DNA of 5,243 nucleotides from Vitreoscilla sp. Lineage in GTDB: Bacteria; Pseudomonadota; Gammaproteobacteria; Burkholderiales; Burkholderiaceae. Position 1 is the stretch's first letter, and every line of letters begins with the position of its first letter. A program made the position numbers and the translations under genes. The stretch covers positions 1-5,243 of the forward strand of contig JACMOG010000683.1 of the NCBI GenBank assembly GCA_014378125.1. Direction: 5' to 3'. The notes beneath the pieces were generated by a model. It searched no databases, was not told the DNA's origin, and worked only from the letters and a program-made list of their open reading frames with translations. Below, one piece after another: positions 1-5,243 of this stretch.

Positions 1-420
1 CGCTCGTTCAAGCAGCACGGCTTCAGGGACGTGGTGTTCGTGGGCGACCACGGCGGCTACCAGGCCGACCTGGTGCACGTGAAGGACAAGCTCAATCGCG
101 AGTGGTCGAAGGATCCCGCCTGCCGCGTGCACGCGCCGCTGGAGTACTACCGCATCACGCAGACGGCCTACGTGGCCGCGCTCAAGGCCCACGGCGTCAC
201 GGACGCCGAGATGGGTTCGCACGCCGGCCTGGCCGACACCGCCCTCTCGCTGGCCATCGACCCGGCGCTGGTGGTGCAGGACAAGCTGGCCGGCCCGTAT
301 CCCGCCGGCGTCACCGGCAACCCGAAGCGCGCCACCGCCGAACTGGGCGAGCTGGGCACGACGCTGGTGGTGCAGGCCACCGTCGCCGCGATCCGCAAGG
401 AAACGCAGGCTCCCCGTTGA
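1..420 (+). CDS. Creatininase family protein (3' part, 5' end outside window)
   Basis: This is the C-terminal 139 residues of a creatininase/creatinine amidohydrolase family protein; reading frame 1 is open from the first base, so the start lies upstream. The family comprises metal-dependent cyclic-amide hydrolases of about 240-280 residues, so roughly half is present. Two signatures are visible. VVFVGDHGGYQ (window residues 11-21) matches the family's 'NGHGGN' strand-loop and supplies a metal-site or active-site His (bases 49-51). GSHAGLADT (bases 214-240) matches the 'HAGxxET' segment, again with the conserved His. In the second motif an Asp stands where the family usually has Glu, and in the first the usual Asn is Asp. 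A following 'PYPAGVTGNPKRAT' stretch and a C-terminal helix are also typical. The true substrate is unknown; creatinine should not be assumed. The N-terminal metal ligands cannot be seen. The stop overlaps an ATG (ATGA at 420-423). A Lon-domain gene follows after 21 bp, suggesting one transcript. Confidence 0.88.
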   Translation, partial: RSFKQHGFRDVVFVGDHGGYQADLVHVKDKLNREWSKDPACRVHAPLEYYRITQTAYVAALKAHGVTDAEMGSHAGLADTALSLAIDPALVVQDKLAGPYPAGVTGNPKRATAELGELGTTLVVQATVAAIRKETQAPR

Positions 421-441
421 TGACCGCCGCAGACTGACCCG

Positions 442-1380
442 ATGCCCGTCGCCGTCGACTACCCGATGCTGCCGCTGCTGGACATGACGCTCTTCCCGGG
501 GAGCGAGACGTCGCTGTTCGTGGGTCGGGCGCTGTCGCGCGCGTCGGTGGAGGCGGCAGTGGCGGCCAGCGGCGAGCTGGTGGTGGTGCGCCAGCGCGAG
601 TTCGGCACGCTCGAATACACCGCCACCGACCTGCACACGGTGGGCACGCTGGCCAAGGTCACCTCGCTCACGCGCCTGCCCGACGGCACGCTCAAGATCA
701 CGGTGTCGGCGCTGCATCGGGTGTCGATCGACTCGGTGCGCCGCGCCGACCACTTCCGCGTGTTCGCCACGACGCTGCCCACGCCCCCGTGCGCGCCCGC
801 CCGTTCCGTGCGCCTGCGCGCCGCGCTCCTGCGCCGCGTGGGCAGCGCGCTGGCGCCCGAGCAGCTGGCGCTGCTGCGCGACATCCCCGAGGCCGGCCGG
901 CTGGTCGACGCCATCATGCCGTTGCTGGCCACGCCCAGCGCGCGCAGCATCCATCCGCACCATTCGCTGCACCAGGGGCTGCTGGAGAAGCTCGACGGCG
1001 AGCAGCGCCTGCTCAAGCTGATGAAGATGCTGCCGCACAACCGCCGCGCCGAGGTGCCGCACAACGCCGACTTCACGCAGGCGCCCACGCTGTCCGGGTT
1101 CGACCCCGACGGCGAGCCGCAGGCGCGCACCACCGCCGACGGCAGCCTGTGGCTGGTTTTTTCCGCCATGCCTCCGTCCTGGTTCCATCCCACCGAGGCC
1201 ACCGGCCCGCTCGGCCCCTGCACCGACCTCGACCGCCTGCTCGAGCGCGCCACGGGCTGCCCGGTGTTCTGGGACAGCCTCAAGCTGCTGCTCGTCGACA
1301 ATCCGAAGCCCGACACCGTCGCGCGCATCGAGCGCTTCCTGCGCAGCCTGCGCCAGACCTGGGCCACCACCGCCAGTTGA
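442..1380 (+). CDS. Stand-alone Lon substrate-binding (LON N-terminal) domain protein with unassigned C-terminal region
   Basis: A 312-residue, probably cytoplasmic protein. Residues about 8-118 match the N-terminal PUA-like substrate-recognition domain of Lon protease: YPMLPLLDMTLFPG at 7-20, then FVGRALS, a 'DLHTVGTLAKV' strand and 'LPDGTLKITVSALHRVSI'. These correspond to the LPLRD...FVGR...VGT...LPDGT...ALHR elements of Lon. Residues about 120-195 are helical and resemble the Lon helical segment, ending LLKLMKMLPHNR. There is no Walker A/B ATPase and no Ser-Lys protease domain, so this is not a Lon protease. The C-terminal 80 or so residues (about 230-312) form a compact block with GSLWLVFSAMPPSW, a 'CPVFWD' strand and a terminal helix 'DTVARIERFLRSLRQ'; I do not recognise the family. 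A role in substrate recognition or adaptor function is inference only. The ATG at 442 fits because Lon homology begins about six residues later; no strong Shine-Dalgarno is visible, so coupling to the upstream gene is possible. Confidence 0.8.
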   Translation: MPVAVDYPMLPLLDMTLFPGSETSLFVGRALSRASVEAAVAASGELVVVRQREFGTLEYTATDLHTVGTLAKVTSLTRLPDGTLKITVSALHRVSIDSVRRADHFRVFATTLPTPPCAPARSVRLRAALLRRVGSALAPEQLALLRDIPEAGRLVDAIMPLLATPSARSIHPHHSLHQGLLEKLDGEQRLLKLMKMLPHNRRAEVPHNADFTQAPTLSGFDPDGEPQARTTADGSLWLVFSAMPPSWFHPTEATGPLGPCTDLDRLLERATGCPVFWDSLKLLLVDNPKPDTVARIERFLRSLRQTWATTAS

Positions 1381-1392
1381 TGCGTCGCACGG

Positions 1393-1408
1393 CGGGGAAC
1401 GTTCCCCG
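1393..1408. repeat. Perfect 16-bp palindrome in the gap before the propeller gene
   Basis: CGGGGAACGTTCCCCG reads identically on both strands, centred between 1400 and 1401. One further outer pair (1391/1410) also matches across a G-T mismatch, giving 18 of 20 symmetric bases. It lies 13 bp after the stop of the Lon-domain gene and 45 bp before the start of the propeller gene. As DNA it looks like a binding site for a dimeric regulator; as RNA it could fold as a hairpin, but no T-run follows, so it is not a classical intrinsic terminator. No -10/-35 pair is convincing in this 73-bp gap. The function is unknown. Confidence 0.6.
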
Positions 1409-1453
1409 TCCGGCCGCGTCGAACCCCGTCACCCGCCAAGAATCAACGCCCTC

Positions 1454-2701
1454 ATGAACGCTCCTCTCCGCAGCGCCCTGTCGCTTGCCGCGCTGGCTGC
1501 CCTGGCCGTCGCCGGCCACGCCGCCGACGCCCCCGCCTCCGCCAGCGCGCACGCCATCGCCACCGTGGCCGGCATGCCGCCGGTGATCGATCCGAACAAC
1601 CTGTACAGCGAGACGGCCGGCCCCGAGCACGTCAGCCCCGCGCTGAAGGACGACCTGGTGCGCGTGTACGTGCCCAACCTGCGCGGCAACTCGGTGAGCG
1701 TCATCGATCCGGCGACGATGAAGGTGGTCGACACCCTCAAGGTGGGCCTGAGCCCGCAGCACGTGGTGGTGGGCTACGACCTGCGCACGCTGTGGGCCGC
1801 CAACAATGCCGAGCGCAGCAACAACGGCAGCCTCACGCCCATCGACCCGCACACCGGCAAGACCGGCACCGCGATCCCGGTGGACGACCCGTACAACATG
1901 TACTTCACGCCGGACGGCAAGTCGGCCATCGTCGTGGCCGAGGCGCGCCACCGCCTCGACTTCCGCGACCCGAAGACGATGGCGATGCAATATTCCATCG
2001 ACGCCCCCAAGTGCGGCGGCATCAACCACGCCGACTTCTCCATCGACGGCAAGACGGCGTTCTTCACCTGCGAGTTCGACGGCTCCATCGCCAAGATCGA
2101 CCTGGCCGAGCGCAAGGTGGCCGGCTACCTTGTGCTGCCGATGCCGTCCACGCGCCTGAAGGACAAGTTCGTGCCGGCCGGCGGCCCCACCACCGAGGTG
2201 TGCAGCTCGCGCAAGGGCATGCCCCAGGACATCCGCTTCTCGCCCGACGGCAGGAAGCTGTACGTGGCCGACATGGAGGCCGACGGCGTGCACGTGGTCG
2301 ACGCCGCCTCGTTCAAGGAGGTGGGCTTCATCACCACCGGCGTGGCCGCGCACGGCCTGTACCCCAGCCGCGACGGCAAGAAGCTCTACATCGCCAACCG
2401 CGGCTCGCACCGCATCCACGGGCCGCGCCACGGCCCGGGCAGCGTGACGGTGCTCGACTTCGCCACCGACAAGATCGTCGCCAACTGGCCCGTGCCCGGC
2501 GGCGGCAGCCCCGACATGGGCAACGTCACCGCCGACGGCAAGTACCTGTGGCTCTCGGGCCGCTACGACGACGTCGTCTACCGCTTCGACACCGCCTCAG
2601 GCGCGGGGCAGCAGGTGGCCGTGGGCCGGGAGCCGCACGGCCTGACGGTGTGGCCGCAGCCGGGGCGGTATTCGTTGGGGCATACGGGCAACTTGCGGTG
2701 A
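1454..2701 (+). CDS. Exported YVTN/YncE-family beta-propeller repeat protein
   Basis: A 415-residue protein with a clear Sec signal peptide: a basic start (MNAPLR), a hydrophobic Ala/Leu core, and likely cleavage after G-H-A at residue 23. The mature protein is expected in the periplasm. It is built of repeated propeller blades of the type '(L)YVxN..xxxVxVIDxxTxKVVxxIxVGxxPxxxxxSPDGK'. Examples are RVYVPNLRGNSVSVIDPAT near the start, YNMYFTPDGKSAIVVAEA, FSIDGKTAFFTCEFDGSIAKID, RFSPDGRKLYVADMEADGV, YPSRDGKKLYIANRG and VTADGKYLWLSGRYDD; about seven blades fit the length. The protein ends in a distinctive PHGLTVWPQPGRYSLGHTG segment. The mature chain has only three cysteines (187, 206, 250). No catalytic motif is visible; related proteins are mostly uncharacterised, with binding or scaffold roles proposed. 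No good Shine-Dalgarno precedes the ATG, but the signal peptide begins exactly here, which supports this start. The stop falls 4 bp before a large inverted repeat. Confidence 0.85.
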   Translation: MNAPLRSALSLAALAALAVAGHAADAPASASAHAIATVAGMPPVIDPNNLYSETAGPEHVSPALKDDLVRVYVPNLRGNSVSVIDPATMKVVDTLKVGLSPQHVVVGYDLRTLWAANNAERSNNGSLTPIDPHTGKTGTAIPVDDPYNMYFTPDGKSAIVVAEARHRLDFRDPKTMAMQYSIDAPKCGGINHADFSIDGKTAFFTCEFDGSIAKIDLAERKVAGYLVLPMPSTRLKDKFVPAGGPTTEVCSSRKGMPQDIRFSPDGRKLYVADMEADGVHVVDAASFKEVGFITTGVAAHGLYPSRDGKKLYIANRGSHRIHGPRHGPGSVTVLDFATDKIVANWPVPGGGSPDMGNVTADGKYLWLSGRYDDVVYRFDTASGAGQQVAVGREPHGLTVWPQPGRYSLGHTGNLR

Positions 2702-2705
2702 CGAA

Positions 2706-2799
2706 AGGGGTCTGGCTCCCGCCAGACAACCTCGACCTGGGGCTGACAGCGCCGCGGGCGGGCTTGCGATCAGTGAGGCCTGGCGGGAGCCAGCCCCCT
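2706..2799. repeat. REPIN-like inverted pair of hairpin repeats between convergent genes
   Basis: Two 20-bp arms, 2706-2725 (AGGGGTCTGGCTCCCGCCAG) and 2780-2799, are reverse complements at 19 of 20 positions (mismatch 2711/2794) and enclose a 54-bp loop. Each arm is also a small hairpin by itself: TCTGGC-TCCC-GCCAGA at 2711-2726 and CTGGC-GGGA-GCCAG at 2780-2793. A pair of inverted short palindromes, each with a G-rich flank on its outer side, is the architecture of REP doublets (REPIN/BIME). The element fills the gap between the convergent propeller and quinone oxidoreductase genes; the right arm extends into the TAG stop of the latter. As RNA it would form a very stable structure on either transcript, so it could act as a bidirectional terminator or a 3'-end stabiliser, although no U-tract follows. 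No second copy is seen in this window, so membership in a repeat family is inference. Confidence 0.7.
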
Positions 2800-3781
2800 A
2801 CGGAAGCAGCACGCTGCAACCCGTGGTGGCACGCGCCTCAAGGTCGCGATGCGCCTGCGCCGCCTGTCCCAGCGGATACCGCTGGTCGATGCGGATGCGC
2901 ACGCTGCCGTTGCGCACCACCTCGAACAGCTCGTCGGCCATCGCCTGAGTGCGCTCGCGCGTCGAGAGGTGCGTGAACAGCGTGGGTCGCGTGAGATACA
3001 GCGACCCCTTGGCCGCCAGCACGTTGGGCGCGAGCGGGGGCACGGCGCCCGAGGCGTTGCCGAACACCGCCATCAGCCCGAACGGGCGCAGGCACGACAG
3101 CGAGCCGTCGAAGGTGTCCTTGCCCACCGAGTCGTAGACGACCTTGACGCCTTTGCCGCCGGTGATCTCCTTGACGCGGTCGACGAAGTTCTCGCTGCGG
3201 TAGTTGATCATGTGGGCCGCGCCGTACTCCCTGGCGAGCGCGCACTTCTCGTCGGAGCCCGCGGTACCGATCAGCGCGAAGCCCAGCGCCTTGGCCCACT
3301 GGCAGGCGATCAGGCCGACGCCGCCGGCCGCGGCGTGCCACAGGAGGGTGTCGCCGGGCGCCAGGCCCTCCACCGGCAGCGTGCGGCGCAGCAGGTAGTT
3401 CACCGTGAGGCCCTTGAGCATCATGGCGGCGCCGGTCTCGAAGTCGATCTCGTCGGGCAGCTTGCACACGTGCAGCGCGTCCAGCACGCGCGCCTGGCTG
3501 TAGGCGCCGGGCTTGGGGGCGGCGTAGGCGACGCGGTCGCCGACGGCCAGGTGCGTGACGCCTTCGCCCGCCGCCTCGACCACGCCCGCGCCCTCGACGC
3601 CCGGGATCAGCGGCAGGGGGTTCTGGTACAGGCCGGTGCGCTGGTAGACGTCGATGAAGTTGATGCCGCAGGCGTGGTGGCGCACGCGCACCTGGCCCGG
3701 GCCGGGATCGCCCACCTCGACGTCGACGAGATGCAGGACGTCGGGGCCGCCGAACTCGCTGATCTGGATCGCCTGGGTCAC
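2798..3781 (-). CDS. qor: Zinc-free NADPH:quinone oxidoreductase (MDR superfamily)
   Basis: A 327-residue soluble enzyme of the quinone oxidoreductase branch of medium-chain dehydrogenases/reductases, at the usual family length (about 324-330). Members transfer electrons from NADPH to quinones or related electrophiles. The N-terminal catalytic domain carries CGINFIDVYQRTGLY (38-52), with the characteristic Asn41 and Tyr46, then LPLIPGVEGAGVV (56-68) and GDRVAY (81-86). The nucleotide-binding Rossmann fold shows HAAAGGVG (149-156). Later come YDSVGKDTF, RPTLFTHL and a canonical TTGCSVLLP ending. The zinc-ligand pattern of alcohol dehydrogenases is absent. The GTG start is chosen because a strong AGGAG lies 7 nt upstream, homology begins immediately after it, and no upstream in-frame ATG is near; the reading frame stays open far upstream only because of GC-rich codon bias. 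The start overlaps the stop of the LysR gene as GTGA (3778-3781), indicating one operon with coupled translation. The exact substrate is not deducible. Confidence 0.92.
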   Translation of the reverse strand: MTQAIQISEFGGPDVLHLVDVEVGDPGPGQVRVRHHACGINFIDVYQRTGLYQNPLPLIPGVEGAGVVEAAGEGVTHLAVGDRVAYAAPKPGAYSQARVLDALHVCKLPDEIDFETGAAMMLKGLTVNYLLRRTLPVEGLAPGDTLLWHAAAGGVGLIACQWAKALGFALIGTAGSDEKCALAREYGAAHMINYRSENFVDRVKEITGGKGVKVVYDSVGKDTFDGSLSCLRPFGLMAVFGNASGAVPPLAPNVLAAKGSLYLTRPTLFTHLSTRERTQAMADELFEVVRNGSVRIRIDQRYPLGQAAQAHRDLEARATTGCSVLLP

Positions 3782-4764
3782 GGGGAGTCTCCTGCACGTC
3801 GTTGGGATGCACCCTGTTTTAGCACGCGCGCCTTGACCTTGGCGGCCGCCCGGGGCAGGGGCGAAGGCGCGGCCAGGTGGCGCGGAATCGCCTCGGCCAG
3901 GAACTCGTAGACGCGCCGCACTACGCCGCTGGCCCGCAGCTCCCGATGCACCGTCAGCCAGAACGGCAGCGACGGCACGGGCAGGTCGGGCAGCACGCGC
4001 CGCAGCGCGGGCCATTGCGCCGCCCAGTAGTCGACGGCGAAGCCGATGCCCGCCCCCGCCGCGATGAGTTGGCCGTAGACCACCTGGTCGTCGGTGCGCA
4101 CCGCGAAGTCGGACGCGGTCAGCACGACGCCGATGCGGGCCAGGCCGCGCAGGATGGCGTCGTCCCGGTCGTAGCCGATGAGGCGATGCCGGGCCAGGTC
4201 GGCCGGTGGGCTGGGCGAGCCCATCGCCGCCAGGTAATGGGCGTGCGCCCACGCGCCGATGGGCGCGTCGCCCACCTTGCGAGCGATGAGCGAGCCCTGG
4301 TCGGGACGCACCATGCGCACCGCGATGTCGGCCTCGCGGCGCAGCAGGTTCTGCACGGCGTTCGACGCCACCACCTCGATGGCGATCTCCGGCTCGACGC
4401 GCTGGAACTCGGCCACCAGGCCGGGCAGCAGCCACGTGGCGACGACCTGGCTGGCGGTGATGCGCACGGTACCGCGCGTGGCCTCGCGCCCGCGGGAGAC
4501 GCTGCGCGCCATGGCCTCGGCGGCGGCCTGCATCTGGCGCGCGGCCGGCAGCGCCTCCAGGCCCGCGGCCGTGGGCCGCACCCCGCGGCCGGTGCGCTCG
4601 GACAGCGCCACGCCGCGCTGCGCCTCCAACTCGGCCAGGTGGCGGGAGATGGTGGGCTGGTGGCCCTGGGTGGCGCGCGCCGCGGCGCTGACGCTGCCCG
4701 CGTCCATCACCGCCAGGTAGCTGCGCACCAGCGCCCAGTCGAGTCTCTGCAAGGGATCGGCCAT
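3778..4764 (-). CDS. LysR-family transcriptional regulator
   Basis: A 328-residue DNA-binding regulator, a little longer than the usual 290-310. Residues about 8-67 are the winged helix-turn-helix: LDWALVRSYLAVMDAGSVSAAA, then QPTISRHLAELE (36-47) as recognition helix and start of the linker helix, and GVRPTAAG as the wing end. The usual Phe in 'xLFxR' is replaced by Ser (GVALSERTGRG). Residues about 90-300 form the periplasmic-binding-protein-like effector domain, with GTVRITASQVVATWLLPGL and the 'ADIAVRMVRPDQ' segment. The last 30 residues are a Lys/Arg/Ala/Pro-rich tail beyond the normal family end; their codons contain the ribosome-binding site of the downstream gene. The ATG at 4764 gives the canonical N-terminus; it lacks a Shine-Dalgarno and may be leaderless. 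The gene is divergent from the epimerase-like gene and overlaps the quinone oxidoreductase start, so both are likely targets, along with autoregulation. The effector is unknown. Confidence 0.93.
   Translation of the reverse strand: MADPLQRLDWALVRSYLAVMDAGSVSAAARATQGHQPTISRHLAELEAQRGVALSERTGRGVRPTAAGLEALPAARQMQAAAEAMARSVSRGREATRGTVRITASQVVATWLLPGLVAEFQRVEPEIAIEVVASNAVQNLLRREADIAVRMVRPDQGSLIARKVGDAPIGAWAHAHYLAAMGSPSPPADLARHRLIGYDRDDAILRGLARIGVVLTASDFAVRTDDQVVYGQLIAAGAGIGFAVDYWAAQWPALRRVLPDLPVPSLPFWLTVHRELRASGVVRRVYEFLAEAIPRHLAAPSPLPRAAAKVKARVLKQGASQRRAGDSP
3789..3793 (-). promoter_or_regulatory. Ribosome-binding site of the quinone oxidoreductase gene
   Basis: AGGAG on the minus strand lies 7 nt before the GTG at 3781-3779, inside the 3' end of the LysR gene. 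It decides the choice of GTG as the start codon. Confidence 0.8.
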
Positions 4765-4858
4765 ACGGAAGTGTATAGCTGGTATCCCGTCCCAGGTATT
4801 TTCGGATGCCCTCGATCTGCGCACACTGGACGCATCCCATCCCCACCAGGAGCCCGCC
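4765..4858. promoter_or_regulatory. Divergent promoter/operator region between the LysR gene and the epimerase-like gene
   Basis: These 94 bp separate two divergent starts. The part at about 4772-4802 is unusually AT-rich for this window and contains GTAT three times on the + strand (4773, 4782, 4796). Two of these are GGTAT direct repeats 14 bp apart (4781, 4795). On the minus strand TATACA (4777-4772) resembles a -10 box and ends 7 nt before the LysR ATG; no good -35 accompanies it. A loose T-N11-A (4772/4784) of the kind LysR proteins bind is present, but its arms are weak. A LysR operator here is expected from gene arrangement rather than proved by sequence. Confidence 0.5.
4848..4852 (+). 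promoter_or_regulatory. Ribosome-binding site of the epimerase-like gene
   Basis: AGGAG lies 6 nt before the ATG at 4859, an optimal spacing that supports this start. Confidence 0.8.
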
Positions 4859-5243
4859 ATGATCGACACCACTGCCAACACCAGCCCCTCCACCCAACGC
4901 CGCCACCGCGTGCTGATCCTCGGCGCCAATGGCCGCTTCGGCCTCGCCGCCGCCCAGGCCTTCGACGCCGCCGGCTGGGACGTGGTAGCCCAGGTGCGGC
5001 GTGCGCCCGCCGCCGGCATGCCGGCCCGCGCCCGCATCGTGGCGCTGCCCACCACCGACATCGACGGCATCGCGGCGCACGCTGCCGGCGCCGAAGTGGT
5101 GGTGCATGCGCTCAACCCGTCCGACTACACGCTGTGGGCGGCCGAGCTGCTGCCGATGGCGCGCCAGGGCATGGACATCGCCGAGCGCCTCGGGGCCCGC
5201 TTCGCCCTGCCCGGCAATGTCTACAACTACGGCGCCGCGATGC
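4859..5243 (+). CDS. NAD(P)-dependent epimerase/dehydratase-like protein (5' part, runs off window)
   Basis: The first 128 residues of an extended short-chain dehydrogenase (SDR)/NAD-dependent epimerase-like protein; the frame is still open at the window edge. After a 15-residue Ser/Thr-rich leader, RVLILGANGRFG (17-28) is the first beta strand and the GxxGxxG dinucleotide-binding loop of a Rossmann fold. It is followed by an Ala-rich helix and the second strand 'DVVAQVRR'. The Arg pair after that strand could favour NADP(H). 'EVVVHALNP' is the fourth strand and 'FALPGNVYNYG' the fifth, as in UDP-sugar epimerase relatives. The catalytic YxxxK, if present, lies beyond the window. A strong AGGAG six bases upstream fixes the start. 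The gene is transcribed away from the LysR gene across 94 bp, which makes it the likely main target of that regulator. The substrate cannot be stated; it could equally be an atypical SDR with a sensor or reductase role. Confidence 0.85.
   Translation, partial: MIDTTANTSPSTQRRHRVLILGANGRFGLAAAQAFDAAGWDVVAQVRRAPAAGMPARARIVALPTTDIDGIAAHAAGAEVVVHALNPSDYTLWAAELLPMARQGMDIAERLGARFALPGNVYNYGAAM

Noticed and set aside
442..1380. Calling the Lon-domain gene a truncated lon protease pseudogene.
   Set aside because: The frame is intact with a distinct, well-formed C-terminal region and no remnant of ATPase or protease motifs before the next gene, so it looks like a genuine separate protein.
459..1439. 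326-codon minus-strand open frame opposite the Lon-domain gene.
   Set aside because: It is Ser/Arg-rich with no recognisable motif and is antisense to a gene with good Lon N-domain similarity.
1280..2431. 383-codon minus-strand open frame opposite the propeller gene.
   Set aside because: Its composition (Val/His/Gly/Arg-rich, no domain pattern) is that of a GC-driven shadow; the forward frame has a signal peptide and clear repeat blades.
2849..3910. 353-codon plus-strand open frame opposite the oxidoreductase gene.
   Set aside because: It is a His/Ala/Val/Asp/Arg-rich mirror of a well-supported gene and crosses the LysR/oxidoreductase junction.
4241..4270. Short GC-rich inverted repeats such as CGCGCC-GATG-GGCGCG within the LysR gene.
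   Set aside because: They sit inside conserved coding sequence and such 6-bp GC stems are expected by chance at this base composition.
3782..5107. The quinone oxidoreductase frame stays open for a further 1.3 kb upstream, as if encoding a 769-residue fusion.
   Set aside because: The upstream translation is low-complexity Arg/Gly/Ala/Pro sequence lying out of frame over the LysR gene. Homology and the ribosome-binding site both place the start at the GTG at 3781.
1..5243. Search for a defence system, CRISPR array, prophage or transposase.
   Set aside because: No spaced direct-repeat array, transposase, integrase, toxin-antitoxin pair or nuclease motif is visible; the recognised genes are housekeeping or metabolic types.

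Overview
The window is GC-rich, densely coded chromosomal DNA with strong G/C third-position bias and short intergenic gaps. Gene content (creatininase family, free-standing Lon N-domain protein, exported YVTN beta-propeller, LysR regulator with a zinc-free quinone oxidoreductase) fits a high-GC beta-proteobacterium. Burkholderiales, perhaps Comamonadaceae, is my best guess. That is inference from gene style; there is no rRNA or other marker here.

Layout: (1) 1-420, +, the 3' part of a creatininase-family amidohydrolase gene. (2) 442-1380, +, a stand-alone Lon substrate-binding-domain protein with an unassigned C-terminal half. It lies 21 bp downstream of gene 1 and is probably co-transcribed with it. 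(3) 1381-1453, a short gap holding a perfect 16-bp palindrome. (4) 1454-2701, +, an exported YVTN/YncE-type beta-propeller protein. (5) 2702-2797, the gap between converging genes, almost wholly filled by an inverted pair of hairpin-forming repeats (2706-2799, REPIN-like). (6) 2798-3781, -, a GTG-started quinone oxidoreductase whose start overlaps by 4 bp the stop of (7) 3778-4764, -, a LysR-type regulator. (8) 4765-4858, a 94-bp divergent promoter region with an AT-rich patch. (9) 4859-5243, +, the 5' part of a Rossmann-fold NAD-dependent epimerase/dehydratase-like gene.

The most coherent unit is the right half. The LysR regulator sits back-to-back with the epimerase-like gene and is translationally joined to the quinone oxidoreductase, so it probably controls both, and itself, from the shared intergenic region. 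The left half is two or three forward genes with no obvious shared pathway.

I found no CRISPR array, tRNA, rRNA, insertion sequence, phage gene or defence system, and no convincing new multi-gene system. The points most worth following up are the REPIN-like element, the Lon-N protein with its unassigned C-terminal domain, and the 16-bp palindrome upstream of the propeller gene.
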